From Plantago elongata (Eukaryota > Streptophyta > Magnoliopsida > Lamiales > Plantaginaceae): 22,470 nucleotides of DNA. The notes under the pieces were generated by a model. The model worked only from the letters and a program-made list of their open reading frames with translations. It had not been told where the DNA came from and did no database searches. Of this stretch, positions 1 through 10,200 are shown piece by piece. How positions within the stretch are numbered: position 1 is the first letter of the stretch; each line of letters begins with the position of its first letter. The stretch covers positions 1 through 22,470 of the forward strand of contig JAYMSP010002792.1 of assembly GCA_036897095.1 (NCBI GenBank), written 5' to 3'. The position numbers were made by a program, and so were the translations under genes.

Positions 1-240
1 TCGAAAGCCAATCCAGGAAGATTGTATCATCGTTGCTCTGAACATGGTTGGTCAGGTTGGTGCAGTCATGAGGAGGAACAATCTTATATTGGGAGTCAAG
101 TGTTGGAGTATCAACAACAAAGAAGGGAAGATCCATATGAGGGGCTTAAGCAACTTGATTATGTCAATCTAGTGTTATTAGCAGTTTACTTGTTTTGCTT
201 GACCATGAAATGTATCTTTGAGCAGGCATGTACCTTCTAA
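1..240 (+). CDS. 3' end of a small protein resembling a plant GRF-type zinc finger with a C-terminal hydrophobic segment (5' partial)
   Basis: The frame is open from base 1 to a TAA at 238-240, giving 79 residues with no start needed in the window. The first residues read SKANPGRLYHRC, then a Trp/Cys-containing stretch. This resembles the NPGR-x-F/Y-x-x-C core of the GRF zinc finger, a small zinc-binding, nucleic-acid-binding module common in short plant proteins. A Gln/Arg/Glu-rich linker follows, then about 17 hydrophobic residues (LVLLAVYLFCLTMKCIF), a likely membrane segment; many plant GRF proteins end this way. The upstream part with the first zinc ligands lies outside the window, so the domain cannot be confirmed. 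It could be a live small gene or a decayed copy. The family call is inference; the open frame is seen directly. Confidence 0.45.
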   Translation, partial: SKANPGRLYHRCSEHGWSGWCSHEEEQSYIGSQVLEYQQQRREDPYEGLKQLDYVNLVLLAVYLFCLTMKCIFEQACTF

Positions 241-257
241 TGTAAGCACAAGATTTT

Positions 258-316
258 CATTACATGCCATAGACAACAAAAGGCAACAAACCATTACATG
301 CCATAGACAACAAAAG
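258..316. repeat. Tandem direct repeat, 25 bp twice at 34-bp period
   Basis: The 25 bases at 258-282 recur exactly at 292-316 (core TTACATGCCATAGACAACAA), separated by a 9-bp spacer. It lies just after the stop of the left-edge gene, probably in its 3' UTR. It looks like a simple local duplication. Confidence 0.85.
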
Positions 317-343
317 TCAATGTCAACCTAGTTTCCAATCTAT

Positions 344-492
344 GAGACCAACGGCTAGTTTTTAGAAATTATTTCGAATCAATCAGATTAGTCCCTGAAT
401 TTCGCAATGTGAATTACAGTACCATCCTCACGTGATATACACGTGACACCAATGGCTAGTTGAGGCAAAATTTATTTAAATCAATTACACCC
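344..492. repeat. Diverged direct repeat, period about 101 bp
   Basis: The stretch beginning GAGACCAACGGCTAGTT at 344 is echoed by GACACCAATGGCTAGTT at 445. Similarity continues for about 45 bp in each copy through an AAATTATTT-type stretch and AATCAAT. This suggests an old tandem duplication or the inner structure of a dispersed repeat. Confidence 0.6.
429..445. promoter_or_regulatory. Paired CACGTG palindromes (G-box type)
   Basis: CACGTG occurs at 429-434 and again at 440-445, centres 11 bp apart (about one helical turn). Such cores are bound by plant bZIP and bHLH factors and occur in ABA-response elements. They lie about 1.2 kb upstream of the WRKY start, inside a repeat-like stretch, so a regulatory role is only inferred. 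Confidence 0.35.
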
Positions 493-1582
493 AGGTCCAA
501 CCTTTATTTTCCTATTACAATTTTCCTTTTCTTTAATTGTCAAATTTAGTTTCTCTTTTCTTTATTCGGACAAACCAAAAATTCCACGTAGGACAGAGGA
601 AATGTTGATGCTGGAGGGGTGGTCAACGGCAGGGATTTATCTGTAATTGTTTGAGATCGAGGGGCCAAATTGAAATTAGCGAACTTTTAAGGGGTATCTT
701 TTGTAATTCACCATAGTTTTAATGAGAGTTGTTATGATTTTAACTATGTTAATGAATATTTTAAGCAGGTGTTGATGACATCGAGTTGATGATAATTCTT
801 TCAAAAGCGTCATTGAAGTATTGAAGCAACAAGTACAAACAACAAAAGGCAGAGGAAGCCGAAGTTCACATCAAGTTTAATCGGAAAAACAACATCTTAT
901 TGTAAAAAGAATCCCTATAAAAATAGATGTTTTAATTAAAATCTTTAGTTGAATGAATGTTTCAATATTTCAAGTAGCTTATGTAAGTTTGTTTGTGGTG
1001 TTATATAATAATATTTTTGAAATTTAGATTTGTTTAATATTGGTATAATGATATTAGATTGAAAAAAATCATCTTAAAATATCATGTAACTCCTTAAAAC
1101 CATCACGCCTCTCTTAAAAACTAACAAAAAAGGTTAAAATTATAATTGAAACAACTGACGCATTAAAACTATAACACCATCTCTTAAAATATTAATAAAA
1201 TACACTAAAAAATGTAACTAAACTTTCAATGGAACTATAACATAATATATTAAAAGTGTAACGAAAAATGTGTTCTCAACATTTTTTTAAAAAACTCAGC
1301 CGGTCAGACCGTAAAAATTAAAAAATCGTGAAAATTAATAATAAATTATAATTTTCCTATTTTTTAAGACTTTGGCTTTCATTTAATGTTTATGCAAATT
1401 CATATGATATTTGCATATTTTACCTCTTTTTTCTTTAAAAAAGTAAACTACCTAAAAATGTGTGCTAAACATAATCCGTATGTAATTTTCCGCTAAGTGG
1501 GGATGTCTTTAAAATAACTTGATACCTTATGGAGTGAGCATTTAAATTAGCAAGACTTTGTTTCTTCCTACCTAACACTATC

Positions 1583-1589
1583 TATAAAT
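1583..1589 (+). promoter_or_regulatory. TATA box of the WRKY gene
   Basis: TATAAAT lies 77 bp ahead of the WRKY ATG at 1666, a spacing that leaves room for a transcription start about 30 bp downstream and a 5' leader of roughly 45 bp. Confidence 0.55.
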
Positions 1590-1665
1590 CCTTTAGATAG
1601 ATGAATAAATCTAACTTTGAGCTCCAAGAAAACATTCTCTTTGGTCCCAGAATCTACTTGCATGC

Positions 1666-3552
1666 ATGGAAGGTGAAAACTTTTCCTCCTACTTCTTTCA
1701 ACAATCTTCTAGTTTCCCATTAGATGATGATTCAGTTCAATCCATTTTGGACCAATCCATGCAAAACCAGTTTTCTTCAGATGATCATCATCATCATCAT
1801 CAGAATATTGACTTGGCTGGTCTTTTCTCTGCTGGTAATAACCCAATGGATCAAAATACAAACACAAATGTGCCTAGAAATGACATTATCAATGGGGAAG
1901 TGGATCAGAATCAAGTTGTGGTTGCACGAAACAAGGCGAAAAGTGGTAAGAAGAAAAAGTATATTCCACCAAGAGTGGCGTTTCATACTAGGAGTGCTGA
2001 AGACATTCTTGATGATGGATATAAATGGAGGAAATATGGCCAGAAATCTGTCAAGAATAACGTCCATCCCAGGTATATCATTTATCTTGTTTATATAATA
2101 TCTATCTATATATATACATATATATATGTGGAACAATTAATATTGAACTAGTGATGATGATCAGTCCTTTAGAAATTAGATAAATAGTTTTGAATTTTCT
2201 TTAATGTGTTTAATTGAAGTAATATATTATGAGAAATTAAAGGATGAAACTGGAAAACTGAATGCTCATGATCTAGAATGGTTAGTGCATGTTCGAAAAC
2301 TAGTCAAAAAGTACCATAACTTGCAAGAAATTGCAAGGCCCCAAGTCATGTGTAGGTTTATTCATTTTATTTCACTTTTCTCCAATCTTTCTTGTACTTT
2401 TCATATATTTTTATAAATTATTGATCTAATTTAGATCTGTGGAGTTTACTCTGGAATTCGATGTTACTAGCTAGTAAATTGACTATATAAGTTTTTTACA
2501 CTTGCATAATTGATTACTTCTTGTAATTCTCACCCTAATTACTACTCCTATATGTTAATTAATTTATTTTATTTACAACTGATATGTTTATCCCTTTTCT
2601 TTTGTCCCATTCTTTCTCTTCACAACAGAAAATAGTATCCGAGTACGAATGGATCAATCTCACATTATCAACTTAGTGTTCGGTATAGAGTTAAAAAGTA
2701 CTTAAAATATTTTTAATCTGGTTTTCTGAATTTTAATTCTCAATCACATGTGTTTTAATTTAATGAATATTGTTGTATTAACATGCATTTGTAAATATGT
2801 ATCTCGCAAACACCGCTCTTCTTCTTCTTTCTTTATATGGTTTCATCGTGTTTAAGACTTAAGCTATTTCTCATGGTTTGTGGTAACTTTCTCAATATAT
2901 TCTTTCGTCACCAATGCATGAGGTCGCGTCAACGAGGTAGCTCAACAAGCATCGAAGGTGTGTTTGTTTTCTTCAGTTTTATCGAAAGCCAACTATATTT
3001 GGCCAAAGAGATCAAATTCAGCATATTACTCGTCAAATGCAGTTGATTATATATAACGACGACATTTTCCTTTTCTTAAACAAATGTATTAACTGCAGAT
3101 CAGCAGTCCAGTATGATTCTCAAACCAACGTAGCATCCGTCCGTCACTCAACCATAAGAATTAAAAAGACAGAAAATGCTAATCCACAATAAATTAAGAT
3201 TTATTTGTGTACTAATATGGTCTTAAATTTTTAATAATTTATCCTCTATTCTATTAGGTCTCTGAGAAAGTCACAATAATAAGATTCTGATTTTAACCTG
3301 CACATCATTTTGCTTGCTGTACTAATACTGAATTTTGTAATTGAGCATAATCTTGTGTTCCATCTGTCTCCCAGGAGCTATTACCGCTGTACGCACCATA
3401 CGTGCAATGTGAAGAAACAGATCCAGAGGCTCTCAAAGGATACCGGCGTTGTCGTCACCACATATGAAGGAATCCACAACCATCCTTGTGAAAAGCTCAT
3501 GGAAACACTCAGCCCTCTTCTCAGGCAGCTTCAGTTTCTCTCAAGATTCTGA
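1666..3552 (+). CDS. WRKY24/56-like: Group IIc WRKY transcription factor, WRKY24/56-like (two exons)
   Basis: A nuclear DNA-binding regulator expected to bind W-boxes (TTGAC[C/T]). Exons are 1666-2072 and 3375-3552; joined they give 194 residues. The intron splits the Arg codon of the PR-S junction (AG|G, phase 2), the conserved intron position inside WRKY domains. Residues 41-45 are a His run from a CAT repeat. KKKK at 95-98 is a likely nuclear signal. WRKYGQK is at 121-127. The zinc ligands are C141, C146, H170 and H172, fitting C-x4-C-x23-H-x-H of groups I and II. The tail [17 protein letters not shown] is close to Arabidopsis WRKY24/56-type IIc proteins (recalled family knowledge). The ATG follows a TATA box, and no upstream in-frame alternative is apparent. 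All domain residues are intact. The gene is convergent with the WDR7-like gene. Paralogue assignment is less certain than family and subgroup. Confidence 0.93.
2073..3374 (+). other. WRKY-domain intron, 1.3 kb
   Basis: Donor GTATATC at 2073 and acceptor TCTCCCAG ending at 3374. A TA-rich microsatellite lies just inside it (about 2093-2127). An open stretch at 2228-2350 reads as a charged, helix-like peptide but matches no family I recognise. The rest is AT-rich and I see no other feature in it. Confidence 0.8.
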
Positions 3553-4248
3553 AAACTTGTCGACTCTATGGAGCTTCAGAGTTTCTGTCCAAGGAAAGAT
3601 GATGCATGCAGCATGGTTTACACCAGAAGCTTTATGAAACTGTAAAAACTGTACAAGCAAAAACTGATTATCAGCAATTAAATGCTATCAGTACATGAAA
3701 TAAATGAACAATTAACATCTTTAATGTGCTGTTCCTGCAAATGTAGGAATGTTCTCTAAATTCCAGGCTGTGATTAAGAAGCATAACAAACAAACATATT
3801 GGTTTTTCCATAACAGATTCGTTCATTGACTTAAAATTCATTCCTATAGCAAAAAGCAACAAAAGGAATCCGACCATAGTAGTTCTATTTAAGAACACTT
3901 GTTCATGACTTTGATTGTAATTGTTTGAAAAAATTGTAGGGATTACAATGAAGAAAAGTAACTCAGTCGAGTAGTGCTTCGGCTGGAGTATGTTAAGCTC
4001 AAATATGTGCTCATTGGTCACCTTAAAGTAGCAATGTGACGATGGTGCAAGCTCTGTAACGATGATTATTAGGGTTTTCATTTACACAAACCACAAAAAA
4101 AAATTCAAAAAACCAGTGGACTTACATCAAGGTCTGTTCTGAGTTGAACCCTTTGGGCAAAACCAGATAAGAGGTATCTGAACTTTCTTTCAGTTTAAGG
4201 ACTGCAAGGTGGAACTTCACAAGGATTTCTCTTTATCCAAACTAATGC
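3553..4248. other. Convergent 3' regions of the WRKY and WDR7-like genes
   Basis: The two genes are tail to tail with 696 bp between stop codons. The left part should be WRKY 3' UTR and the right part WDR7-like 3' UTR. A 136-codon open frame on the minus strand (3671-4081) has no recognisable domain and is probably chance. Overlapping antisense 3' ends are possible but not shown. Confidence 0.55.
3699..3704 (+). promoter_or_regulatory. Candidate polyadenylation signal of the WRKY gene
   Basis: AATAAA lies 147 bp after the WRKY stop codon, a plausible plant 3' UTR length. Plant signals are loose, so other sites may be used. Confidence 0.35.
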
Positions 4249-7200
4249 TCACAACTGGAAGGTGCCTAAGTCATGGGAATGCTGTGAAAGTTTTACTTTT
4301 CGTTGGCCAACCCATTCGAGCCTATATGACAGGTCAAGATTGTGAATCAGGAGTTTTAATCTATCCATTTCGCCCAATGTCTTCCCCTGCAACACAGACG
4401 AGTCATGAGAAACATAAATGGGTTTTCATAACAGCATAATGTCTGTGTGCCATTTTCGAGCACCATTAACAATAAAGAGCCGCATAAGAGGTGGGTCAAA
4501 TAAGATATACTTATTTCAGAAGGGGGGAATATTAAAAAAAAAAGAAAAGAAAAGAGAAGGATACTACTCCATTGAAGGTAGCTTTGTGTTTAGGCAGTAG
4601 GAATGAGTACTCCCCACTCGACAAATGACAATTTTTTTTTACCACAATAAATTTAAATAATTAACTTAAATTATTCTATTCATTCTCCTCACAAGAAAAT
4701 ACTCCACAAAATATTTCCAAGGACTTTTAGCATCTTGTTTAAAAGAAGCTGTAAATTTCCAAGGATAGACCGATAGAGGGTGTACATCTTATATTGACAA
4801 GCTTTCGAATCTTTCTTATGTGGTTTAACGGTACCTTTCTTTCTAATGTTGGTTAAATACTGAAGTACATGACTTGTGTATACCTTTACCTCACTCCACA
4901 ATACTCCCTCCATTCCGTTGGTCCGGGCACAAGTTTTAAGATATAGTGAATAAAGTGGGAGAGATGGTGAATAAATAGGAAAGAGAGTAAATAAAGTGAA
5001 CAAAGTAGGAAAGAGAGTGAACAAAATAGGAGAGAGGTTTTCCATTTAAAAAGGGGAAGTTGAGTTTGGAATGGAGGAAGTATTTAGTACTGGTACTAGT
5101 GTATTATGAATACTGTTCATGTGAAGTTTAAATAAAGTTCCAACTATCTTGTTGGTCAAAAGTTCCAAGAGACAAAAGCCAGGACTCAAAGATCTCATCG
5201 AGCCAAAAAGGAAAAGAACATGAAAATAAATAGACTTGGCGGCGCATGCACACATTCACAGTCATGTATTGGTAGTAGTAGTACTAATGCAAATCATGTA
5301 TTGGATTAGTAGTAGTACTAATGCACATTTATTGGATTAGTTACCTAACCTAATATCAAATGTGCTCTTTAAATATAGAAATTAAGCATCTGCAAATCAT
5401 TTCATGTTCTTGTCTGCAATTTCATTATTAAAGTAATATATACCAGAGTAAAGTTATTTAAATAAGAGAGCATAATAGTCCTTTATGATAACATTATACT
5501 CACTCCTCTGGGTATCTAAAAAAATCAGAACAGATCCACATAACCGGAGGGAAAAAACGAGTGAAGAAGAATTCAAATTTACCGGGGAATTTGCTAGTCC
5601 GTCCTCCTGCAATGCGCTGGTCATTACGCTGGACCTAGTAGAATTAGGTGAAAATCCTTCCCAGGGAGGAACAAATATGAGCTTGGTACACTGGACAGGA
5701 ACAAGATTTCGGCTAAGCTTTTCCCACCATCCAGACCCAAGTGACCACCACCGAATCATCAAGCCGTTCTCTGAGAAAGCAACCAGTCCCTGCAGAAAAT
5801 ATCAAGAAAAACTGATAACTTAAAGAGAATATATAAACTTCAATAATGTGCTATATGAAGTTTAATTACAATAGAGTAGAAAACTTCATTGATCGTGTAA
5901 AGTTAGATGCTCCTTAAAATGATACCCATACTTTTCGGAGACCTGTTGGATTGATCAATGTTAGAGAGACAGATGGTGTGATGATATATATCAGAATTAC
6001 CTCTCCATCTGGTGAGAAGCTCAGAGCTGATATCCCTGTAACAATGGCCATATCTGAAGTTCCTCCAAGAAGACTTGGAATTCCGAGAGGTCCGCTGGCA
6101 TCCAGAATCTTTATCTTGCTCATGCTAAATAAAGTGATGATAAAACTGAAAAGAGTTAGAAACATGCAATATGAAAGATCCGACGACTAAACAAGGACAA
6201 TATAAGCAGACTAGTGAAGCTCGCACTATAAGCCAAAATTTTATCTGTGGAAAATTCCGCTGAGATTTTTTGGCTCAAACCGAGTTGCAACCAGAACACA
6301 TAAACCCTCAAGAATGGTTTGAAACAAAAACGAAATGATGAGCCATCTCTTTTATAGATCAAGTCCCAATACAAGACATCTCTATAGGATTCTCATTACA
6401 AGCAGATAAACATGAAGTGCTTTGCTCGACAACAGGAAGAGCATGTTCTAGAAAAACATACGAAGAAAGCTTTCTACAGAGGCTCTTGGAATCAAATTAA
6501 GACACCTTGTAAAATTGCCATTGCCCCAATAATGTTATTGACACAGATATACAGCAATACATCATCTTGTTGTTGTTATATGAATATTAGATATTGAATG
6601 GCATTATACTGTCAATAAATTTACTACGAAAGCACAAATTTTATCATATGGGACCAATATATAAAAGCTAAACTAATACCATAGCTGACTGCATTGCAAT
6701 GTCAGATTTCATTTGTTACCTCTGCATGTCGTACACCCGAATAATAGCAGAATTAACTTGTGCAATAGCATCCCCAACTGCCAACCGGCTGGACGCATCA
6801 TTTAGTGCCACCATGGGAAATACCCGAACAATTTCTTGCATTGCCTTCATGGAACTTTGGAAGCAAATCTTTCGCATTGTTAAGTTGCCAGGATCAACTG
6901 TCTGTAAGATAAATGTGACCACCTGCATACCTGTGTAGATGTTAGAAACAAAAGAATCCATATAGGAACCTAATCAAAACTGTAATGCATAGTAGACCAG
7001 ATTCTATATTTAGTTTTCAACTGCATGTTGCTACAAACTGGTCATTATTGCCAAAAATATATTAAAATACAAATAATAGTATTACAATTTTTTTTAAATG
7101 TAAACATGACTAGACTCCCAAAACAGAACTGCAGGCTGCAAGAATGATCAAGAACAAGGAAGAAAACAACTTAACCAAGAATTGCCATCCCATCTAAAAG

Positions 7201-10200
7201 CTAAGCTTGGTGAGAGGTTAGGCATTATGACATTCAATCAATACCCCTTTATCATATATCCTCCTTACACAAGGGTCAATTGTTTCAATCTTGGGAGGCC
7301 CATAAATTGGCTAATATGACTCCCATGTTAGCTAAGGCTCTGATATAAGTATATCACAAGGAACTATATTTTGAATTAACTAAAAAAGCTCTGTATTGTC
7401 GAGAGTTTAGGTCATGTCATTTATGTAGACTTATGGTTGAGACTTGAGAGCTTAGGCATCATTTATACATAAATGATGCAGAGGAATGAAAGTCGAACAT
7501 GAATAAGCATGTTGGAATCGTAAAACGGGTTCAAGCAGTACCAAAAACATTTATGGTTCAGGTCACCTCCTAAAATCCAACGTTTTGTAGCTACAAAGAA
7601 TAGCTATATTACGTTCCAATTATTGCTTGGGTTATCCGCAAAGTATGGAAGAGGAGGGGTGAGAATTCAAGATAAATTTTCAACTCACGATTTTAACAAG
7701 ATATGGATATCTAAATGAAACAAGTATACGAAAAGTGAAAACTGACACATGAACTCCACAAGTCTATTAGTAGTGCCAGAAAGAACATAAAGGAGTATGC
7801 TTTGACATTATAAATCTCAATTACAGCAAGGGTAAATAGTGAAATGTTTTCAAATACCTTGTCAAGATGTGGAGATAAGTTTCTTGGAGAACCACGCATA
7901 ACCCTGATCAGAGTCATAAGTGACACTATATGAACAGGTGAATCTGATGCAGTAGACCAAATTTGGTGTTCAACCACGTGCAGAAATCCAGGTATGTCTG
8001 CCATTGCTAAACTAGGAAGAAGGATCCGAACCAAACACTCTCGAATATTAACAGATGAAGCAGAATGTGCAGAAGAGTTGGCTGATGTACCACTCACACA
8101 CTCCACTTGAAAGAATATATCTCCAATAAGTCGAGTTATTTCAGAACCAATGCATGAACTCCATGTACTCTCCATGCCCTCAGCCAGAATCTCTGTTGCA
8201 GCAGCACTATATTTCTCATTCATGGACATAACCAATTTTACCAGTGGATGAACTACCACCATGGGAAGCTTCTGCTTGACAAGACTAGGATACCAGACAG
8301 CCAGAGCAGCAGCAACCATTATTTGAGAACACATGGCATCTTGAGTTGTTCCACCTACACAGGAAATCCAGTCTTGCATTGCATATGATTCCAACCAAGA
8401 GACTATTTCTGAATCTTCAATAGGAAATTCCCCATGCAATTCTTGTGCGACATCAGGTTTAAGACACACCCCGGCTGAATTCTCATGCCCTTTTCTTTGT
8501 TCTCCATAAGGATATATATCATCATTGAAATGTTGATTGGCTTTTGGACAGCCCAGAGGATAGGGAATAGCCCGTGAAGCAGCACAATGGAAAATAGAGC
8601 GAGCAGCCATCTTCACATGTTCAAACTCATTTTGCCAAAAGCTTACGAGGAGCTGGAGCAGGGAAAATGGACAATCAAGATTATTATGATTATGCAGAGG
8701 TTCATTAAATACAAATAATCCAGGTCACCCTTGTCAAATGGTTAACGTTTTACATATAATATCTTACTAATAGGCACAAATAGGATGCAATCACATTTCA
8801 GATATCAACATGATCAATCTATAAGAAACTACTTTAATGTTATTAGGTAATAAAAAAATTTGTTTCTCCACAATTGAAGTTTCAAGAAACCATTTTTACA
8901 ACATCAAAATACAATGTGTTCGCTAGAAACCAATTTGCCAACATATTTTTTAGATGTCGCATTTATTAAAAACAAAAACCTAAATGCACTGGCTCGATCT
9001 GTTTCATGTGAAAATGATACAAGTGGCAGAAACTATGCCAGGAATAAATGTATGATGGGAGGGAATGTGTACAAAGTAGAGTTATTTGAGTTCCAGTATT
9101 GCCAATTGCACAACAAGTGCTTTCTTTCTTATCTTCTTCCATTATGAAACCATAAGGATAGTTATTTTTGTTCAACAATGTTGTCACATATTGTTTTCAC
9201 TCATAAAGACCAGAAAACTATGTACATCCTTATACTTCCATACTTCATGTAAGAGAACTTTTTGAGTGAAAGCCTGACGTGAGACGACTTAAACATATAT
9301 AGGCTACTGGTTAGAAATCAAAGTAAAGGAGCCTTATTACATTGGCCACTTAAATAAGCATCGACAAAACAAAGGGGCTGGCTGCCATTGTTTGCTCCCA
9401 AAACATGTAATTAAGGAAACAATTTAATCTCCGGAAAGAAAACAATAAGTAGGAATCAACTCAAGTAGCAAATACAAATAGTGGTGGCAACTACAATTGA
9501 TAGATTTCTTAAATGAATGCCACATCATTCAATATGATATTGAGAGAGATATTAGCAATTAACTTCATGTTCGCAACAATATCAATTAAATATGCATTTG
9601 ATAATGGTTTGACCATTGATGTTTCACCTGGAGTAGAGGAGCTTTTACATCCGATACTTTGTCTGCAAATTTTCGCGTATAGAAAGCTGCTAAAGCACTG
9701 CAGGAAGACATACAAATAATGACAGTGAATTAATCACATGAAAAATCACAAGGAGTTCCCATCTGGCAACTCTGGCGACTTAAGTAGACTAGACATGCCT
9801 CAGCAACATTACATGTACTTGTTAAGTCATAAAAAATTATAAATATGCGATGATCGCGTCCATACTCTCCATATTACAAACCATATATATACCAAGTAAT
9901 TACTGGCTGTAAGCATATAATGCTTTTGAGTTTTGAGTGTATAATACCTGCTGGCTGATGAATATGAGTGAGACAAGCTAATCAAGTGCTGGGCTAGGGA
10001 CACCATTGTTAATGATCTCATGGCCGAATATTCAGCAGATGATCTCCAGAGCTGCATTTATTGATTTGTTTGGAATTAGTCGTGTATCACGAACAAATGT
10101 CATGAGCTTGTCTATTTTTACAAGTTACAACATTACCTCAAGAGCAGAAGCAGAACCTGGAAAAGTCAGTGTCATAGCACCCCTATCTCCCAACATACCC

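Larger units (their letters stand above)
241..1665. other. Intergenic region and promoter side of the WRKY gene
   Basis: I see no supported gene here. It holds the 25-bp tandem repeat, a diverged 101-bp-period duplication, two CACGTG boxes, and W-box cores on the minus strand (TTGACT at 315-320, TTGACC at 621-626). From about 720 to 1560 it is strongly AT-rich with many A- and T-runs. The stretch from about 340 to 715 may be a decayed dispersed repeat: the segment GTGAATTACA near 410 has a reverse-complement partner near 702-711. The family is not identifiable. Confidence 0.6.

Noticed and set aside
3671-4081. 136-codon open frame on the minus strand
   Set aside because: No recognisable domain, AT-rich hydrophobic composition, and it lies in the 3' region downstream of the WDR7-like stop. 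Most likely chance.
4209-4439. 76-codon + strand open frame
   Set aside because: It overlaps in antisense the last WDR7-like exon, whose family match (YRLEWV, LGTFQL) is clear.
5263-5340. Possible CRISPR-like or satellite array
   Set aside because: Only two to three short imperfect units of TAG-rich sequence; a simple local repeat in a plant intron.
5485-5823. 112-codon + strand open frame
   Set aside because: Antisense shadow of the WDR7-like exon 5789-5583.
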